The notes under the pieces: generated by a model
Databases searched by the model: none
The model's input: only the letters and a program-made list of their open reading frames with translations
What the model was told of the DNA's origin: nothing
Made by a program: the position numbers and the translations under genes
Part shown: piece by piece, positions 47,856 through 59,610 of the stretch
Layout of the letters: each line of letters opens with the position of its first letter
Position numbering within the stretch: position 1 is the stretch's first letter
Assembly: GCA_003255025.1 (NCBI GenBank)
Contig: QANY01008042.1
Span: 1 to 64,000 of the forward strand
Reading direction: 5' to 3'
DNA from: Datisca glomerata
Lineage: Eukaryota; Streptophyta; Magnoliopsida; Cucurbitales; Datiscaceae
Length of the DNA: 64,000 nt

Positions 47856-48693
47856 TCCAACCAGCTAATAGCCGTTCTTGATGTTTTTGGCTAGCCTTCA
47901 TTGCTGCGGGTTGCTTCTGTTCTGGCACAGTTGTCCAGGCTAGAGTTTAGATTAGATCCCTGATCATCCATACGTAGACCAATATTGCATTACGTGGGGG
48001 CTCGTTTGATTTTGATGGCTCAGACTGGTTAAGGAACTCTTCTGTATTGGGTGCAATGCTCTGCATCGTGAAACAATTGAAATTAAATTGAGGAGATTAA
48101 ATTCATGAGAAATGTTGTGTATTTCGGGATAGATGAATATACTGTTCGTTTTAAATCACAGTGTCTTGATTGAGTCCGGCGTCAAAATTCCATCCAATTT
48201 TGAAGTTGCAGCATTCTTCTTGTCCACCTCTGCGTCTTACCTTATTATCATTCTTTTATGCTATGATCCTGCACTCAGAAGTAGCTTGTCTATTGCAAGC
48301 AAAAATAGACAAGCTACTTCTGAGTGCAAAGGTTGTTTCCACTAGTACTACAAAAGACTTGTCTGTAAGTTTCTTCCTTTTTTCTTACTACTTGATGCTT
48401 TGAAACTGCATTCCTCTTGACAATATGCAAAAGTCATCAAATGGAATTCAAGAATGCGCTAAAATAGTCGGATAATGCGGTTGTGCTCTGTTAATGGCTC
48501 AAAGTTTTAATCAACAAAAGATATCATAGAGAGAAATGTATCATCTACATGTGAGATTCAGCCTGCAGAGTGGAAAAGTACTATGAGAGATGGAAGTTTA
48601 CACATTTTTTCTTCGTATGAGCTAGATCCAATCAACTTCCCACTGTATCTATACCATATTTTCTTCCTATATCATCCCAGGTTATCTTCACAT
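47856..48693. other. Convergent intergenic region, SEC22 and KAS 3' ends
   Basis: Must contain both 3' untranslated regions. The only distinct structure is a perfect 24-bp inverted repeat at 48271-48327, listed separately. Confidence 0.5.
48271..48327. repeat. Perfect 24-bp hairpin with 9-base loop
   Basis: gcactcagaagtagcttgtc (plus tatt) at 48271-48294 is exactly reverse-complementary to 48304-48327. The loop is gcaagcaaa. There is no T-run as in bacterial terminators, and this is a nuclear plant region. It could be a 3'-region RNA hairpin or a templated inverted duplication. Confidence 0.93.
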
Positions 48694-51600
48694 TTACTTG
48701 TAAGGTGCAAATAAGATGGATGAATTGTGTCCGCCAAAGCCAAATGAATTTGACAATGCTACTTTTATGTCCAGACGTTCTTTCTTTGGGCCAACAAGCA
48801 CGTCGATATCCTGATTCACATTCAAAACATTACTGTATATCCAAAGAGAACAAAATTATACATTATACATTAATTTATATACACGAATACGACTTTTTCA
48901 GAGGGATCAAAATGATAAAATAAAGACTATATGCAAATTACCACGCCTTTGTCAGGATTCTCAAGATTGATGTTTGGATGGATCCATCCAGTTTGTATTG
49001 CCTGTTTTTGCAAAGGAGAATCTCTTTTAGAGCTAAGAAATGATATGTATAAAAAAGTAACCAAATTATAAGCTTAGCCAGGCCAACAATGAGTTTTCAC
49101 TTAGAGTATGGAAGATAGCCGAAGTCAATACCTTAACCGTTGCAACAGCTTCGACTGCACCCGAGGCACCTAGTAGGTTACCAATCATGGATTTTGTAGA
49201 GTTTACTCTGAGCTGAAAACATTTGAATCATCAATTGGAGAGAGTATTTTGATCAATTAAGATCGTAAATTCTGGTCTCCTTATACCTCTGGATTTTCGC
49301 CAAAACAACGGATTAGAGCTTGGTATTCAATAAGATCACCACTTGGTGTAGATGTAGCATGAGCATTTATGTAGTTCACATCTTCTCTTACTACTCCAGC
49401 CTGGTATAAAGCCTTTTCAATGCAAAGGACAACACCTTTCCCTGAATAGAGCTATTGTCATTTTACAAATGAGGGAGAAGAATAAGTAGAAATTCAGAAA
49501 ATGGAAAGGGGAGAGAATATATGGTTCTTAAACTCTCGATTACGAACCATCAGGATGAGGCTCGGTCATGTGATAAGCATCACAGGTGAAGCTTCCACCC
49601 AGTAATTCTGCATAAATATTAGCACCTCTTCTCTGTAATAGTAATGGGAGAGCAAAATGTAAAGAGTTCAGTTGTAAAAGTACATTTTCTTATAAAACTT
49701 TAAAGACTTCACATGATATAAATTACAAGTAAATGAGGAAAACCTTAGCATGTTGTAGCTCTTCTAAAAGCAAGACCCCGGCCCCTTCTCCTACGACACA
49801 TCCATCACGGTCCTGCATGACATAGAAGATAATCACAAGTAGCTCTTTGACAAAGATTATAACAAAATGAGCAGAATGTAAGATATACAGTTTGCAAGAT
49901 GAAGATTCGATCAAAGTATACTGAAAGAAGAAGAGAGAAAAATGTGTATACAGTATCCCAGGGGCGAGACGCTTTGGTTGGTTCATTATTCCTCTGTGAA
50001 AGGACTTTACATGCTGCAAAACCACTCAAGCCTGCAGTTCCAATCACCAAGGACAGATGATAATTAAGTTCATCTACATATATTAGAACAATCTTCAAAA
50101 CGATTAAGAACCAATAAGGTACCTATAGGAATAATTGCTGCATCTGATCCACCGCAAAGCATCATGTCCTGCAAACTTTTCCTAACGTTAATACAAACAT
50201 CTCGCCTTCAACTTTAACATTATATATTTACTCAGAATCCTATCACCCAGAACAGTGTCAATTTTGGCCATAAATCCGAATTGATGTCTGAACGGGACAA
50301 AGCAGAGAACTTACACTTTCACCTCTGATAATATGATCTGCAGCATTCAAGATACAGAAGTCACTAGTCGCACAAGCCGCAGAGATTGAGTAATTCGGAC
50401 CCATCCATCCCTGCAATTCCGCATACAATGTCATTTATAACATATACCATCAATCTATTTCTTGTTTTTTCTGCAGCACTGCCTTCACACTTACCAAGTC
50501 CATTGCCAGTGTAGCAGAACCCATGTTGCTTGTTGCAAATGGTATACAAAATGGATTCATCTTCTTGTATGAAACCCTTAATGCTTCTATTGCATCATAG
50601 AATACCTGATCAAAGTATGAATGAAAGAAGTAAAGAAGTAGATGAGGAAAAAGTTGAAAAGTCCAGCCCGATCACTCCTTAAAACTTAGGTGTTAAGGAG
50701 ATGGGTACTAGAGCCTTATAACTAGCACACAATGGGCAAGTCTAGGTGATGTGGGACAACATTCCAACACACCCTCCTAGACCACAATACGGTAGCTGGA
50801 CTAAATAGCATTCCAAACAATCCGAACTAAGCGGACAAAGAACCGAACTAAAATGGCACAAACAAAGGCCCAACCAAGCTCTGATACCAAGTTGAAAAGC
50901 ACAGCCCGATCACTCCTTAAAATCTAGGTGATAAGGAGAGGGATACTAGAGCCTTATAACTAGCACACAATGGGCAAGTCTAGGCGATGTGAGACAACAT
51001 TCCAACAAGTTGAAAAGCCCAGCCCGATCACTTCTTAAAACTTAGGTGTTAAGGAGAATGGTACTAGAGCCTTATAACTAACACACAATGGGCAAGTCTA
51101 AGCGATGTAGGACAACATTCCAACATTCCCTCCTAGACCACAACGCGGTAGCCGGACTAAGCAGCATGCCAAACAATCCGAACTAAGCGTACAAAGAACA
51201 GAACTAAAGCGGCGCACAAACAAAGGCCCAACCAAGCTGAAAAGCCCAACCCGATCACTCCTTAAAACCTAGGCGTTAAGGAGAGGGTTATTAGAACCTT
51301 ATAACTAGCACACAATGGGCAAGTCTAGGCGATGTGGGACAACGTTCCAACAAGTTGAATAGTCCAGTTCGATCACTTCTTAAAACCTAGGTGTTAAGGA
51401 GAGGGGTACTAGATCCTTATAATCAGCACACAATGGGCAAGTCTAGGCGATATGAGACAACATTTCAACAGAAAAAGGGTTAATGCTGCTGTTTGGTAGA
51501 TCCCATGCAGTTTTCCCTGATTTTCTTTCCTTATACCCAAAAAAGAATTTAAGACATGTTTGGAGGGATATGAAATCTAGGATTTTTTAGGGGGTTGAGA

Positions 51601-52707
51601 ATTCTTTTTGTAAAGTTTTCATTTTGTTGCTCAGGGTTCTTAGCATGGCTTGGATGCTCGTTTCTAGGCTTAGTTTATGAAAAAACCTGGGGGAAGTTCT
51701 TGCTCTTACTTATTTCAGCGTCTAGCCCTTGGAGCTGTATATTTGCTTCAGGGCTTTTAGTGAGTAATACGTATTTTACCTTTACCGATGAAAAACAACA
51801 GGATTTAAGACATGTTATATCACCTCGAGGATTTTCAAAGCAATGTCTGATGAGCTTCCCTGGGTTTAGAGCTATATATATAGGACATAATTGGGGATTG
51901 GGAAACATACCTTCATACCTCCAAGGGCAGAACCAATTAAGACACCACATTTGCTTCTGTCCAAATCGTTCATAACTTCGGTTGTAATACCAGCGTCTGT
52001 CAATGCTTTCCTGCCTGCAGTTAGCAAGTAAAGCATGAACTTATCTGCCCGCTTAGAAAGCTTTGGTGAAACCCATCCATCTGTTGAGAAAGACTTGATT
52101 TCTCCTGCAATTCTCTGCTCCAATGAAAACTAGAATAAGCATTAGATGAAATTCAATCCAGATACTGCAAGAGGAAACAATGGAGATATACCGTAGGACA
52201 GTGAGCACAGTCAAAAGCCTCTATCTCACTTATGCCACTAACACCTTCAAGAAGATTACTGTAGAAGATATCTGGATCATGACCAATAGGGCTCACCACC
52301 CCTAGTCCCGTCACTACGACTCGCCTTCGCCTCATGAGGGGTTTTTTATTCACCGCGACTTCATCCGCTGATCGGACGGCTACATCTATCGTTTTGCCTA
52401 AAATTATAACAGAAAGAGCATTACTTAAGCTTAAGGTCCATCAAATAAAGAAAACAATGCAAGAAAACATATTTTTGAATTTTAAATCTAGAGTACAAAG
52501 AAAAGAATTACTTTTAAAGTCACCATTACCAGTAAGACCACCATAACTGCACTTTGGAATTATCTTCTTTTTTCTTGTCCATTGATTCGATCTATTTCGG
52601 CTCTGAAACGCGAGGGAGCATTCAGGACGTTGTTTCCGGTAAGCCGCAGACATGCACGTAGCTATAAGCCATGTACAAAGCGGAGATGTCACAGAAGAAG
52701 CCGCCAT
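48694..52707 (-). CDS. Plastid KAS II-like 3-oxoacyl-ACP synthase with altered active site, 13 exons
   Basis: Exons (5' to 3') 52530-52707, 52192-52397, 51911-52114, 50495-50605, 50315-50410, 50123-50168, 49952-50031, 49744-49812, 49548-49632, 49287-49441, 49132-49212, 48942-49001 and 48694-48810 join to 495 codons and a TAA stop. The Ser/Arg-rich start ([20 protein letters not shown]) suits a plastid transit peptide. The body follows [45 protein letters not shown], and the end [23 protein letters not shown] elongates C16-ACP to C18-ACP in plastids. The nucleophile (SAACATSDF) and first His (NAHATST) are present. The second catalytic His, expected in K-S-M-I-G-H, is Asn (codon AAC at 49177-49179). 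Other shifts from the family pattern are DGCVVGEG and TSTPSGD. Intron 3 holds a TRIM array. A divergent paralogue is likely. Confidence 0.93.
50652..51470 (-). mobile_element. TRIM retroelement array: five LTRs, two internal regions, one TSD
   Basis: Five copies of a 114-118-bp LTR lie at 50652-50769, 50890-51007, 51008-51125, about 51239-51352 and 51353-51470. Read on the minus strand each starts TGTTGGAATG (or a close variant) and ends ...TCAACT. Internal regions of about 115 bp occupy 50770-50889 and 51126-51238; the first has a primer-binding site TGGTATCAGAGC flush with the LTR and a purine run (tctaggaggg) at the other end. LTR5/LTR4 and LTR3/LTR2 abut with no base between. The whole array is flanked by gaaaa at 50647-50651 and 51471-51475. 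No protein is coded. It lies in intron 3 of the KAS gene, in the gene's orientation. The LTR ends TG...CT are non-canonical. Confidence 0.9.
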
Positions 52708-53277
52708 TGTGTACTGAAGTCACGGGGAATTTGAACTACCTCTCACATATAATATCATGAATGTCTAAATAGAGAATGAAGTCCTCTAGAATCAAAGATG
52801 AATAAAACTATTGAACATAATAAAAGTCCCACATGGAGATTTGGAAACTAGGAAGTATCAGCAAGGACTAAAAATTTGAGGCCCCAGGTCCGGGAACGGA
52901 GAAAGCAGAGTGCTCCATGCAAGTGAATGGGAGAGCATTATGCTGAGATTTTCTAAAGCAGTAGTAGTAGTACTATATATATACAAGTCCTTGTATTAAT
53001 AGAGAGAAAAAAACAGTTTAAGCCAGAGAATTGGCTATATAAGTAATATTTTGCAAATGACAAAGAATGCTAATCATGTTCTAAGGCATAGTTATTAGCT
53101 CCAAAAACCAGGCGTAAAGTCATCAAGAACGTTGAGTGTGTAGACGTGCAAGGAATCAAAAATTCTAAAAACAGAACCACCTCAATTTCCTCTCCACACA
53201 GAATTTGCTCCTCATTCACTTTGCCTAACCCATGCAAATTGTAACCATAAATAAGGGAAAGTGATCCAAACAAAATT

Positions 53278-53309
<32 letters not shown>

Positions 53310-53884
53310 CGTCGGCTTTTGTGGTTTTGGAGCAGAATTATACAAGTAGTGAACTGCGACCCAGAAGAAATAGGAGGAAAACCGTGATGGGTAATTCTTT
53401 TCTAATACTTAATTAAAGAACAATGAGCTGCTTGTTTTATTTAATAGTTTCCAAGGAGATCCTTTAGAATTATTCTCTCATTGTGTCACATATGATTCCT
53501 TAGAAGGAATCGCCATGCTTCATTCTGTCATACTGCTTTAAGAATATCATTGGTATACATGTTACATATTTCCCAACATTCAAACAGTCATACAAATAAA
53601 TGAATATCAAACAATTTAAGAAAAGGGAACAAAAGAGACTCATAAGCTGATCTTTGAAGTGTTGAATTTTGGCCGATTATGAGTTGGACGCTTTGAACTG
53701 TTTAGCCATCAATGCTTGGGAGTATCGTTTTTACGTGCACGTAGTGTCTAACTTTCTGTGCTGCTAGTTCTTTGTCCTTTCTGACACAGGAACGTGCCAA
53801 GAGTGAGCATGATCGTGCAAGTAAAAAGTGGCCGGAAAAGAACATTCCGGTGGTCTGGGAGTTACGATAGCTTTACTACGATCA
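52708..53884. other. KAS II-like upstream region
   Basis: No further gene seen. It should contain the KAS promoter and 5' leader on the minus strand. A (GA)14 microsatellite lies at 53282-53309. Confidence 0.5.
53282..53309. repeat. (GA)n microsatellite
   Basis: About fourteen uninterrupted GA units (CT on the KAS coding strand). CT/GA runs near plant promoters are frequent; whether this one is in the leader is unknown. Confidence 0.95.
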
Positions 53885-54540
53885 TCAATGCCCCCTTCTG
53901 ATATCAGAACTTGTCTTGACAGAACCTTCAGATTTTGAAGTAGAGTGAGCCGGAGTTTCAGCTGTAAACAAATCCTTCTTCGTCAGAATTCCGGTCCCAC
54001 ACCTTTGGTTACCATTCTCCGCCGCATGTAACCACGGCCCATACGGTAGCGTAGAAGATGAAGAACCCAAATAATACTCTGACGGAGACTCACAATCTTT
54101 CGATACATGACAAATCCGGCCGCAGCTATAACAAAAAATTGGCAGTCTCATAATCCAACCATATCTCTGAGTCCGAGCTCGAATTGGGAGTAAGTAATTT
54201 CATCCCGCGTCTAAGAGGTTTAGAAATATCAAGTCGGACCCTAAGCCGCATAAATTCTCCCCAGTATCCTTCCTCAGGATTTTCTTCCACCTCAATGAAT
54301 TAGGGTCCGAGAAATTCACCAACTCTCTACTAAGTTCCTTGTTCATACAAAGGAAAGGTAGATTGTAAACATGAACAAACCCACTTAAGCTGCATCTGGG
54401 CGATGCGGACCATCTACCTCACTTAGGCTGCATCTGGGCCATGGACTTATCAAAGTGCCAGCTCATTAATGAAGACCCGACGTTCATCCAGTGGATGCTT
54501 AAAAAGAACCAGAAACAACCCATTACCTATATCATAGTAT
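53885..54540 (-). pseudogene. LINE ORF1 (DUF4283/zinc-knuckle) relic
   Basis: The minus strand shows a worn DUF4283 segment (PLDERRVFINELAL...), then EEENPEEGYWGEFMRLRVRL, DISKPLRRGMKLL, and, after a frameshift, RLPIFCYSCGRICHVSKDC, a CCHC zinc knuckle, followed by PYGPWLHAAENG. This order (DUF4283, zinc knuckle, GPWLRA-like motif) is that of plant LINE-type ORF1 proteins. Stops and frame changes make it a dead fragment. No reverse transcriptase is found nearby. Confidence 0.8.
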
Positions 54541-54635
54541 TCCGAAACTGTAGCATAGTATTCCGAAACGCGTTTTTGTTTACATACTAAACTGAGCTGT
54601 ATGTCAAAAGCTGCTCTAGAACAATCCCCGGTAAT

Positions 54636-55201
54636 AAGATGTGTTAAATGGTTGGTCTGATCGAATTTTTAAAGAAAAATGAGATCAGATAAAAAATTAC
54701 GATCTTCTTATATGAAAGACCGAATGGACTAAAACACTGTAAAAAATCCGAACTGACCAAACCGAACTTTAACGGTCGGTTCAAACAGATAATACGGTCT
54801 AATCACGCGTGATAAATACACATAATTTTCAGATTAAAAGTTTAATACACAATTAATATATTGAACATATTATACGCGTGATAGATACATCTTATTTCAA
54901 AGCATGTTTTAATAGAACACATATGCGAGCGCTTACTTCATCATGATGAGGTTACATGTAGTACTTTTATAACTCATTCTCACAATAGCTCTCTATTTAC
55001 TTTCTGGATGTGAGAATGGAGAAAATTCACTTTTTACTTGAAAAAATATTTTATATATATTATACGGTCGGTCTGGTCGGCCTGATCCTCTCTAAAAGGA
55101 TGACCGAACTAACCAAATATGAGAAAAAACTGTCCAGACCGATTAACTTCGGTCCGGTCCGGATCGGATTATACGGTCTGGACAATTTTTGAATACCCCT
55201 A
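54636..55201. mobile_element. 566-bp non-autonomous hAT element
   Basis: CCGGTAAT at 54628-54635 and CTGGTAAT at 55202-55209 form an 8-bp target duplication with one mismatch. The right end, reversed, starts taggggtattcaaaaattgt, a typical plant hAT end, and the left end aagatgtgttaaatggttgg matches it at 16 of 28 bases. Subterminal ggtccggtc/gaccgaac motifs occur on both sides. No protein is coded. Confidence 0.78.
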
Positions 55202-55209
55202 CTGGTAAT

Positions 55210-55476
55210 CTCTGAAGCAGTATCTAATTCTGTTAAAGAATGGAGAAAGTATTTGGTATACATGTAATGCTGAATATTCAATATTAATTCATATCATTAA
55301 TTATCACGTGTCTAAAAATATAATATTTTATTTAAATTTAAAAGAGAGAGAATAAACAAATTCTTGAAATTCGTAAATGATATAAATAAATATCGAATAT
55401 TTGGTACTTTAAGAGTAACATAAATTTTTCCTAGTGATAGGAAGTCCTCCATGGAGGCAGAGAAAGGTTTTCTGCC
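55210..55476. other. AT-rich spacer
   Basis: No gene or named repeat is seen between the hAT derivative and the foldback element. Confidence 0.5.
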
Positions 55477-56325
55477 TAAACTAGACCCATGACGTACTAT
55501 CTATCAACTTTTTTTTCATTCTTTCCTCCTTATACCATTCTATACAATGCCAAATCAAATCTCAGCTTACTCTTCTATAACATTTGACCTCCATATTTAT
55601 TTATATTTAATTTTAAAATTATTACACAACATCAAATCAAGTGCTTAAGTTAGAAACATCTTGACCACTTCAAGATTTATTACAAGACGATTTTATAGTT
55701 ATTTGTACACTGTACGATGACTATAAGATAATCATGAGGTGTACAAGATGCCTATATGATCATCTTGTAATGCATCATTAAGTGTTCAAGATGACATGTA
55801 CACTTCTTGATGTATTACAAGGCGATCGAGTAGTCATCTTGTACACTACATGATGTGTTACGCAATTATCTTGTACACTACACGATGACTACAAGATAAT
55901 CACGTAACACATCATGAAGTGTACAACATGACTACACGATGTGTTACATGATTATCTTGTAGTCATCGTGTAGTGTACAAGATGACTACAAAATCGTCTT
56001 ATCAAGTTAGGAACGTCTTATAATAAATCTCGAAGTGCTCAAGTTAGGAAGGTCTTATAATAAATCTCGAAGTGTATAAAATGACTACAAGATCGTCTTG
56101 TTATAAATCTTGAAGTGGTCAAGACGTTCCTGACTTGAGCACTTGATTTGATATTGTGTAATAATTTTAAAATTAAATATAAATAAATATGAAGGTTGAG
56201 TGTTGATGAAAAATAAATTGGCATTTGATTTGATGTTAGTGTAAGAATGGTATAAGGAGAAAAGAATGGAGAAAAAATTGGTGGATGACAGGCCATGGGT
56301 ATAGTTCAGCCAAGATTAAGGAAAT
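55477..56325. mobile_element. Foldback element, about 850 bp, with long inverted arms
   Basis: Left arm 55477-55730 (taaactagacccatgacg, ttataccattctatacaatg, catatttatttatatttaat) matches the right arm 56040-56325 in reverse. The centre carries many overlapping palindromes built from tacaagatgactacNNgatg and cttgtagtcatcgtgtagtg. Almost the whole element could fold on itself. The style of terminal and central palindromes recalls foldback MULEs. No clean target duplication was fixed and no protein is coded. Confidence 0.8.
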
Positions 56326-57244
56326 ATGATATTTTAGCCATTTAGGTTTTTTAGGAATCTAGTTTAAGAAAAAAACCCACGGAGAAAATGGCATCCCTGA
56401 AGAGTGCTCTAACTGAAAAAAAAACCATAAATTGTACCATTTTAGTAGGGTGTTATAGTTTTTAGTCATTTTAAAAATAATTAAGTTAATAACCATATTA
56501 GTTTGACCTTAACTTTACATTCCCGCTCCACAATTGTGTAAGACAATATGGATATTTATTATATACTGAATAAATAGCTAAAAATAGTCATGTATTTTCT
56601 ATAAGTAATATTTAGATTTTCAAAAATCTAATCCAATTGTTTTTTAACAAATTTCATTTTTCTTTTTGAATTTTCTTATATAAACAAAATGAAATTACGA
56701 GAGATACCGAAAATTGGTAAGGCAAAAAACATATACGCGAGATATATAAAAAATTGATTAACACTAATAATATAAAAAATAGATTTAATACTTTCATTTA
56801 TGGTCAAAATCTACAAAAAAATGTTGTATACTTGAGACATATCATATGACAAAATAGAAATAAGATAAATTATGTAATTATTTTCATTCCTTATGTAATT
56901 AATTAAAAAAATTATTTCTAAATAATTTCTCCTATACTTTTTTTCATTAAATACATATTTTCTTAAAGATGGAGCAATCCTTTATTTTTAGGGGAATTAG
57001 TTGTGATTTTCAGAAAAATATATATTTGTTATTATTTAACGTATACATGTTTTTTGTTTTGAAACCTATAAGTTTTTCACTAAATACATGTTTTTTTTAC
57101 GATTGAGAAATTTCTTTTTTTAGGGGAATTAGTAGTGATTTTAGGTAAATATGTGTATACTAATCAAATAAATAAATATAAAATTGGAGTAAATATATTG
57201 TAAATTATTTTTGGTAATATATGTACATACTTTTATTTAGATAA

Positions 57245-57281
<37 letters not shown>

Positions 57282-57295
57282 ACAAGAAACGATGA
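56326..57295. other. AT-rich spacer with a TA microsatellite
   Basis: No gene is recognised. Two stretches near 56940 and 57065 resemble each other (ttcattaaatacatNttttctt; aggggaattagtNgtgattt), suggesting an old local duplication. A (TA)n run lies at 57247-57278. Confidence 0.5.
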
Positions 57296-57381
57296 TGTTT
57301 CATTAGTAATATAGAGATAAAAGAGGATAAGCTATCCTCAATGTGTATCAATTTACATCTTCTCTCCAGTTAGAGAGAGCN
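57296..57381 (-). repeat. Second copy of the LINE/SINE-like 3'-end relic
   Basis: Shares aggataagctatcctcaat and the flanking bases with 40636-40735. An undetermined base (N) stands at 57381, at the edge of the likeness. Confidence 0.6.
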
Positions 57382-58988
57382 ATAATAATTTAATCCTTTA
57401 ATTTTTAAGTAACTTAAAATGAATAAATCTTTCCTACAATTCAAAATTCAAAAATCAGTTAGTTTAGATATTAATTAGGAGAAATGATAATTAAATAAAT
57501 GCAATTGATGAGTATTATAGTAAATATAATTTATAATTTTGTTCATTATTTTAAATCAATTATTTTTCTAATTATTATTCTTATTGACTATTAACTAAAT
57601 AAAGTTTTTAAAAGATATATTTGCTTAAAAAGTAAAAACCCAAAGGAAAATCATGGCTTGCACTCTTTGGGCTTGATTTCGTGGGCCATATCTCACTGTC
57701 ACAGAGGATAATAGGCTGGAGAAGGGATATAACTGATCTGCTCGTAATGACTAATTTGGCCAGGCTAAACAACGGAGCAATTTGTGAGTAATACGGCTCT
57801 TTCCACCAACTGACCTGTCATTTATCAACTGATGTGTTGGGTCCTGTCGTCAGCATAAGAATCATCCATGAATTTGCAGTTAAATTCTAGGAAGAAGTAG
57901 AACCGTAAGACTGAAGAGGCAAGCTAAAGAAGGCTAGGGAAATAGAATCGGAAGACCTATAGCTTAGAGTCTCTCGCTTTCCGAGGTATATATGTTTGAC
58001 CTCCTTATGAGCTCCTTATGAGCTTTACTGCACATAGGATTCAAGTGGGTCATCTCTCTTTTTGCTGTTTCTCATTGATTTTAACAGTCTGAAGTTTTTA
58101 CTTGTAGTGATGCTATTTTTTCTTTCATGGCCTGTTTTGAGGCTGTCGATCAAGCACCAAAACAAAGCTTGGATCTTTTTCTTTATTATCAGTACCCTTT
58201 TTAAGTAAAGAACAGTTGTGGTAGAAGTGCCGATGCAGCTTTCAGGTGTCTAATATAGGAATGTAATCAATCATCAGTGTTTTTGCTACCCTTCCCGTTG
58301 GTTTAGTAGAGATCTTGAGACAACAACGATGAAGGAGTAGGAGCTAATTCAGACGGAATCAAATGATTACGAGATAGACAATGAGACAAAGCCAAGAGGG
58401 GAGAACACTTAGACAATTCACTTAGAACAGGAGGGAAAAAGAGAAGCAGAGAGGAGAGAAGAAGAGGGAAAAAAGGAGCAGAAATAGAACGGTAGAAAGG
58501 AGAGAATTAAGTCATTTGTAATTATTAATTTCTCAATTCCAACCCACCTTAGATGCTAAGATATGTACCTATTAATAAGTAACACAAAATTTACTTAAGA
58601 AAATAGTAATAAATATCTAATGAACAATGCTATCAGAGTCTTAATGCTGATGAATCATTTCATCAATATTTATAAATTCCTAACCTATATCATCTCCCAA
58701 GATAAGCTCTAATTGTATGGTGGCTTGATGATCGAACTTTGCCTCAGCTACTTTGAAGATTTCAATCATAAAAGCAAGGCATCATAAGCAGAAGCATCAC
58801 AGTCTTTCAGAATGCTGTGGTGTCGGGAGCCAGATATCAAATATCTGGTCCATAACATCGTTCAAAGCTGTGATGCACTTTTTTTTCAGCATTAGCTTCT
58901 ATAAGTTAGAACTACTATTGGAAAGCTAGCTAAAATATGAGTGGTGAATAATGTTTGTAGTATCCTTCAACTTTCCAGGATAAAAGAA
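57382..58988. other. Upstream region of the oxidase pseudogene
   Basis: No other gene seen. A purine-rich stretch lies at 58370-58500 (gaggagagaagaagagggaa). A small direct repeat, ctccttatgag, occurs twice at about 57999-58021. Confidence 0.45.
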
Positions 58989-59610
58989 TGGCATCTGAAC
59001 TTGTTAATGTGAATGAGTTTAAAGAATTGGCCCGGCAGGCACTTCCGAAAATGTATTTTGATTATTACACAGGAGGAGCTGAAGATCAGCACACACTGAG
59101 AGATAATGAAGAGGCATTTCATCGAATCATGTAAGTTCTCCATCAACCAATGAAACAATGAAGACTAGAATGCAAACATGTTATAGATCACTTCCTGTTG
59201 CTTTAGGATCCGCCCTCGAGTTCTTGTAGAAGTGAGCAGGATTGATTTGTCAACAACCATATTGGGTTATAAAATATCAGCTCCAATTATGCTTGCTCCG
59301 ACAGCCATGCATAAGTTGGCACATCCCGAAGGTTGAAACTTTAACCCTTTTCAATATTTTCAGATCTAGATGTGAGGTTCTGTACTTATTAGTTATTACT
59401 TTGTGTTTTTATCCAGGAGAGGTTGCAACAGCCAGAGCAGCAGCTGCCTGCAATACCATAATGGTATGAATGTGACTCTTGTTTGATTTTTAATAATTTG
59501 CTTAATTGGTAATTATTGAACTTTATTTTGGTAGATTTTGTCATATACGTCGACCTGCACCGTAGAGGAGGTTGCTTCCAGCTGCAATTCCGTCCGGTTC
59601 GATATATATT

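Noticed and set aside
50650..51470. CRISPR-like or satellite array
   Set aside because: The repeats have PBS and purine-tract signals and a single target duplication; they are TRIM LTRs in a plant intron.
50652..51470. Cassandra-type TRIM carrying 5S rRNA sequence
   Set aside because: No 5S A-box or C-box sequence could be seen in the LTRs.
48694..52707. KAS I rather than KAS II
   Set aside because: Blocks such as [20 protein letters not shown] and [18 protein letters not shown], and the end SSILFAPYK, follow the KAS II pattern.
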